Positions 6,599 through 8,931 of a stretch of DNA of 8,931 nt are shown piece by piece. A program made the translations under genes and the position numbers. A model generated the notes under the pieces. It did no database searches and had not been told where the DNA came from. It saw only the letters and a program-made list of their open reading frames with translations. Source of the DNA: OCS116 cluster bacterium (GTDB lineage: Bacteria; Pseudomonadota; Alphaproteobacteria; Rhizobiales; OSC116); the NCBI GenBank assembly GCA_002402005.2, contig NVUS02000356.1:1-8931 (forward strand), given 5' to 3'. The first letter of the stretch is position 1, and each line of letters begins with the position of its first letter.

Positions 6599-7888
6599 TT
6601 AGTCGTCAAATGGGTCTTTGACCATAATGGTATCTTCGCGCTCAGGGCTGGTCGAAAGTTGGGTAACAGGACAACCAACAAGCTCTTCGATACGTTTGAT
6701 ATATTTAATCGCATCCGCTGGCAGTTCAGCCCAAGAGCGTGCGCCCTCAGTTTTGCAATTCCAGCCTTTCATGGTTTCATAAATCGGCACAACCCGGGTT
6801 TGATCGCCCATGCCGGCTGGCAGATAATCAATCCGCTCGCCGTCCAATTCATAACCAACGCAAATTTTAAGCTCTTTAAATGTATCCAATACATCAATTT
6901 TGGTCAGCGCAATGCCGGTGATGCCAGATATAGTCACCGTTTGGCGCACCAACACGGCATCAAACCAACCACAGCGGCGTTTGCGGCTGGTCACCGTGCC
7001 AAATTCATGGCCGCGTTGGCCCAATTCTTCGCCAATTTCGTTCAATTGTTCGGTTGGGAATGGCCCAGAGCCGACTCTTGTGGTGTAAGCTTTGGTAATG
7101 CCCAACACTTCACTCACCGCGTTTGCACCCACGCCAGAACCTGCCGCAGCTTGGCCAGCAACCACATTAGATGAGGTTACAAATGGGTATGTGCCATGAT
7201 CGACATCCAACAAAATGCCTTGCGCGCCTTCAAACAAAATACGTTTACCTTTGCGGCGGGCTTCGGCCAGATATTTCCACACCACATCTACAAATGGTAG
7301 AATTTTGGGTGCAACTTCCATCAGCTGATCAAACAGCTGGTCGGCATCAACTTCTTTTTCGCCAAGACCGCGCATCAACGCGTTGTGGTTGGCTAGCAGG
7401 CGTTCAATTTTGCCTTTTAGGGTTTTGGGATCGCGTAAATCCATCACGCGGATGGCGCGGCGGCCAACTTTATCTTCGTAAGCTGGGCCAATGCCGCTTT
7501 TGGTTGTGCCAATTTTGTTTTTCCCCAGAGCCGCTTCGCGAATCGCATCTAGCTCGCCATGAAATGGCAAGATAAGCGTTGTATTTTCGGCAATTTTAAG
7601 CACGCTTGGGTCAACTTTAACGTCTTGAGCGCGCAAACGCTCAATTTCTTCGAGCAGTGCCCAAGGATCCAAAACCACGCCATTACCAATGATCGAAGTT
7701 TTGCCACGCACGATGCCCGATGGCACAAGCCGGATTTTATACACTTTACCGTCGACAACCAACGTGTGGCCTGCATTATGCCCCCCTTGGAAGCGCACTA
7801 CGATATCAGCACGTTCGCAAAGCCAATCTACAAATTTGCCTTTGCCTTCATCACCCCATTGGGAACCCACAACCACTACATTTGCCAT
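6599..7888 (-). CDS. purA: Adenylosuccinate synthetase PurA
   Basis: PurA condenses IMP with aspartate using GTP to make adenylosuccinate, the first committed step from IMP to AMP, in the cytosol as a homodimer. From the ATG at 7888 the protein is 429 residues, the usual bacterial length. All signatures are present: GSQWGDEGKGK (8-18) with the catalytic Asp13, GGHNAGHT (35-42) with the catalytic His41, GTTKSGIGPAYEDKVGRR (127-144), the IMP-contact region TTRVGSGPFPTE (269-280), GTVTSRKRRCGW (297-308) and the guanine-recognition LTKIDVLD (328-335). The open frame continues 26 codons upstream to 7966, but those run through a non-coding-looking repeat; AAGGA 7 nt before 7888 and the canonical MANVVVVG opening fix the start. 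Three membrane-protein genes follow closely on the same strand. Confidence 0.98.
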   Translation of the reverse strand: MANVVVVGSQWGDEGKGKFVDWLCERADIVVRFQGGHNAGHTLVVDGKVYKIRLVPSGIVRGKTSIIGNGVVLDPWALLEEIERLRAQDVKVDPSVLKIAENTTLILPFHGELDAIREAALGKNKIGTTKSGIGPAYEDKVGRRAIRVMDLRDPKTLKGKIERLLANHNALMRGLGEKEVDADQLFDQLMEVAPKILPFVDVVWKYLAEARRKGKRILFEGAQGILLDVDHGTYPFVTSSNVVAGQAAAGSGVGANAVSEVLGITKAYTTRVGSGPFPTEQLNEIGEELGQRGHEFGTVTSRKRRCGWFDAVLVRQTVTISGITGIALTKIDVLDTFKELKICVGYELDGERIDYLPAGMGDQTRVVPIYETMKGWNCKTEGARSWAELPADAIKYIKRIEELVGCPVTQLSTSPEREDTIMVKDPFDD

Positions 7889-7895
7889 AACCATA

Positions 7896-7900
7896 TCCTT
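7896..7900 (-). promoter_or_regulatory. Ribosome-binding site that sets the purA start
   Basis: AAGGA on the minus strand, 7 nt before the ATG at 7888. Alternative in-frame ATGs at 7894 and 7906 lack such a site at the right distance. Confidence 0.75.
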
Positions 7901-7923
7901 TTTCATAAATAGGTCGATAATCA

Positions 7924-7964
7924 AACGGAACCACCCCGTTAACGTGTAAGCGGAACCACCCCGC
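7924..7964. repeat. Twin small hairpins with identical loops in the purA leader
   Basis: The 13-bp sequence CGGAACCACCCCG occurs twice, at 7926-7938 and 7951-7963, 25 bp apart. Each copy is a small hairpin with the same 7-nt loop, AACCACC (GGTGGTT in the purA direction). The first stem is AACGG/CCGTT (7924-7928 with 7936-7940) and the second GCGG/CCGC (7950-7953 with 7961-7964). The base pair outside the repeat core changes from A-T to G-C with both partners altered, so pairing is kept. The pair sits 36-76 bp upstream of the purA ATG. It could be an RNA element in the leader, a protein site or a dispersed-repeat remnant. Confidence 0.5.
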
Positions 7965-8030
7965 AAACGACCGAAATATAGCCCAAGCTGCGCCAGACTC
8001 CTAGCAAAATTACTGCGAGCTGTTTAAAAC

Positions 8031-8059
8031 TTTACAAATAAATTATTAATGCCTAAATT
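8031..8059 (+). promoter_or_regulatory. Candidate vegetative promoter of the EamA-type gene
   Basis: TTTACA (8031-8036, five of six to the -35 consensus) and TAAATT (8054-8059, four of six to the -10) are separated by an ideal 17 bp. Transcription would begin near 8066, about 26 nt before the ATG at 8092. The surrounding region is AT-rich, so a chance match is possible. Confidence 0.35.
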
Positions 8060-8091
8060 GACCTCAAAACTAAAAATACTAAAGTATATTT

Positions 8092-8931
8092 ATGAAAAAA
8101 ATTCTCATCTCTGGCTTTCACTATCTCTACAATCAGCCATATCTATTGTTAATATTGACCACCTTATTTTGGGGCGGCAATATGGTCAACAGCCGCTATA
8201 TAGCCAATGACTTTGGCCCCATCTCGCTGGCTTTCTTGCGCTGGGGCATTGCCATTATTATCCTCACCCCGTTTGCCATAAAATATATCAAAGCCGATTG
8301 GCAGCAGATTAAGCAAAATTGGCTGATATTGGCGGTTATGGCCTTTTGCGGCGTCACCACTTACAATACCATGGTTTATATCGGCGTTAAAGACACCACG
8401 GCTATCAATGCGGTGCTGACCACGTCGCTTGGGCCGATCATTGTATTTGTTTGGTGCTTCATATTGTTCAAAGAAAAAGTGCGATTTTTGCAATTTATCG
8501 CCATTTTAATTTCGCTGCTGGGCATTATGTTCATCATCTTCAAAGGCGACTTTGCCAATGTGGTGAATTTTAACGTCAACAAAGGCGACATCATCATCAT
8601 CATCGCCATTGCCTTTTATGCGCTTTACTCCGCCCTTTTGCGCAAAAAACCCAACATGCATTGGTTTTCGTTCATTTACATCACCTTCTTTATGGGCGAA
8701 ATTATGATATTGCCGTTCTTTGTTTGGGAAATATATGACCAAGGCAACCAAATGTTTATCGGTGTAAAAAGCATTGCGACACTAGCCTATATAAGCATAT
8801 TCGCCTCTATTTTGGCTTATATATTCTTCAACCGTGCGGTGGCGTTAATTGGCGCCAATGTGGCGGCAACCTTTTTTCATCTCATCCCGGTATTTGGCAC
8901 AATATTGGCCATTATATTTTTGGGCGAAACC
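8092..8931 (+). CDS. EamA-domain (DMT superfamily) membrane transporter, 3' end beyond the window
   Basis: The frame is open for 280 codons to the last base with no stop, so the C-terminus is missing; typical members are about 290-310 residues, so probably only the end of the last helix and a tail are lost. The protein is almost wholly hydrophobic with about ten helices in two EamA halves. The first half has TLFWGGNMVNSRYI (24-37), AFLRWGIAIIIL (47-58) and YIGVKDTTAINAVLTTSLGP (96-115); the second has LAYIFFNRAVALIGANVAAT (241-260) followed by FFHLIPVFGTILAIIFLGE. These are hallmark EamA sequences. It probably exports a small metabolite or amino acid from the inner membrane, but the substrate cannot be read from sequence. 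There is no clear Shine-Dalgarno before the ATG; the next ATG is 30 codons in and would cut the first helix. It is divergent from purA. Confidence 0.93.
   Translation, partial: MKKILISGFHYLYNQPYLLLILTTLFWGGNMVNSRYIANDFGPISLAFLRWGIAIIILTPFAIKYIKADWQQIKQNWLILAVMAFCGVTTYNTMVYIGVKDTTAINAVLTTSLGPIIVFVWCFILFKEKVRFLQFIAILISLLGIMFIIFKGDFANVVNFNVNKGDIIIIIAIAFYALYSALLRKKPNMHWFSFIYITFFMGEIMILPFFVWEIYDQGNQMFIGVKSIATLAYISIFASILAYIFFNRAVALIGANVAATFFHLIPVFGTILAIIFLGET

Noticed and set aside
6659..7174. A 171-codon open frame on the plus strand opposite purA
   Set aside because: It lies entirely antisense to conserved purA sequence and shows no domain; it is a shadow frame.
7926..7963. The two 13-bp repeats as the start of a CRISPR array
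   Set aside because: There are only two copies, they are too short, the spacing is 12 nt between copies, and no cas gene is present.
7924..7964. The twin hairpins as a cuckoo-type small RNA
   Set aside because: The tandem-hairpin layout is similar, but the loops are AACCACC/GGTGGTT rather than the CCUCC-type anti-ribosome-binding loops of that family.
7889..7966. Upstream extension of purA by 26 codons to an ATG at 7966
   Set aside because: The extension translates the twin repeat, has no ribosome-binding site, and the canonical PurA N-terminus starts at 7888 with a good one.

Overview
The window looks like part of an alphaproteobacterial chromosome of moderate G+C (mid-40s percent by eye, not computed). 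The main argument is the pairing of a PutA that lacks the N-terminal ribbon-helix-helix repressor domain with a divergently transcribed Lrp/AsnC-type regulator, the PutR/PutA arrangement known from Rhodobacter and Agrobacterium. The PurA and EamA-type proteins fit this but do not narrow it. I cannot name a genus. There is no insertion sequence, phage gene, CRISPR array, rRNA or tRNA.

Left edge (1-250). A 16-bp perfect palindrome (67-82) sits inside a 19-bp spacer between a -35-like and a -10-like hexamer on the minus strand. This is the layout of promoters controlled by MerR-family regulators. It points at an ATG (10-12, minus) whose first codons read MKIG before the window ends, possibly the MerR-type regulator itself. 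The rest is a short GC-rich, hairpin-bearing patch with no gene.

Proline catabolism (251-3957). putA (minus) encodes the bifunctional enzyme that oxidises proline to glutamate. putR (plus) encodes an Lrp-type regulator. The AT-rich 131-bp divergent region between them carries a 9-bp inverted repeat that could be a PutR operator.

purA cluster (3958-7888, all minus). purA (adenylosuccinate synthetase) is followed at close spacing by three tandem, mutually homologous integral membrane proteins of about 285 residues. They share WHR, RF-x-LVFP-x-IA, SW-xx-T(K/Q)GN and SI(C/S)YQ motifs at nearly the same positions. I do not recognise their function. The last of them abuts putR tail to tail with no intergenic base.

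Right edge (7889-8931). Upstream of purA is a twin repeat: two small hairpins with the same 7-nt loop and compensating stem bases. A divergent EamA/DMT-family transporter gene runs off the right end.

The least explained items are the tandem membrane-protein triplet in the purA cluster, the MerR-type promoter at the left edge, and the twin hairpins in the purA leader.
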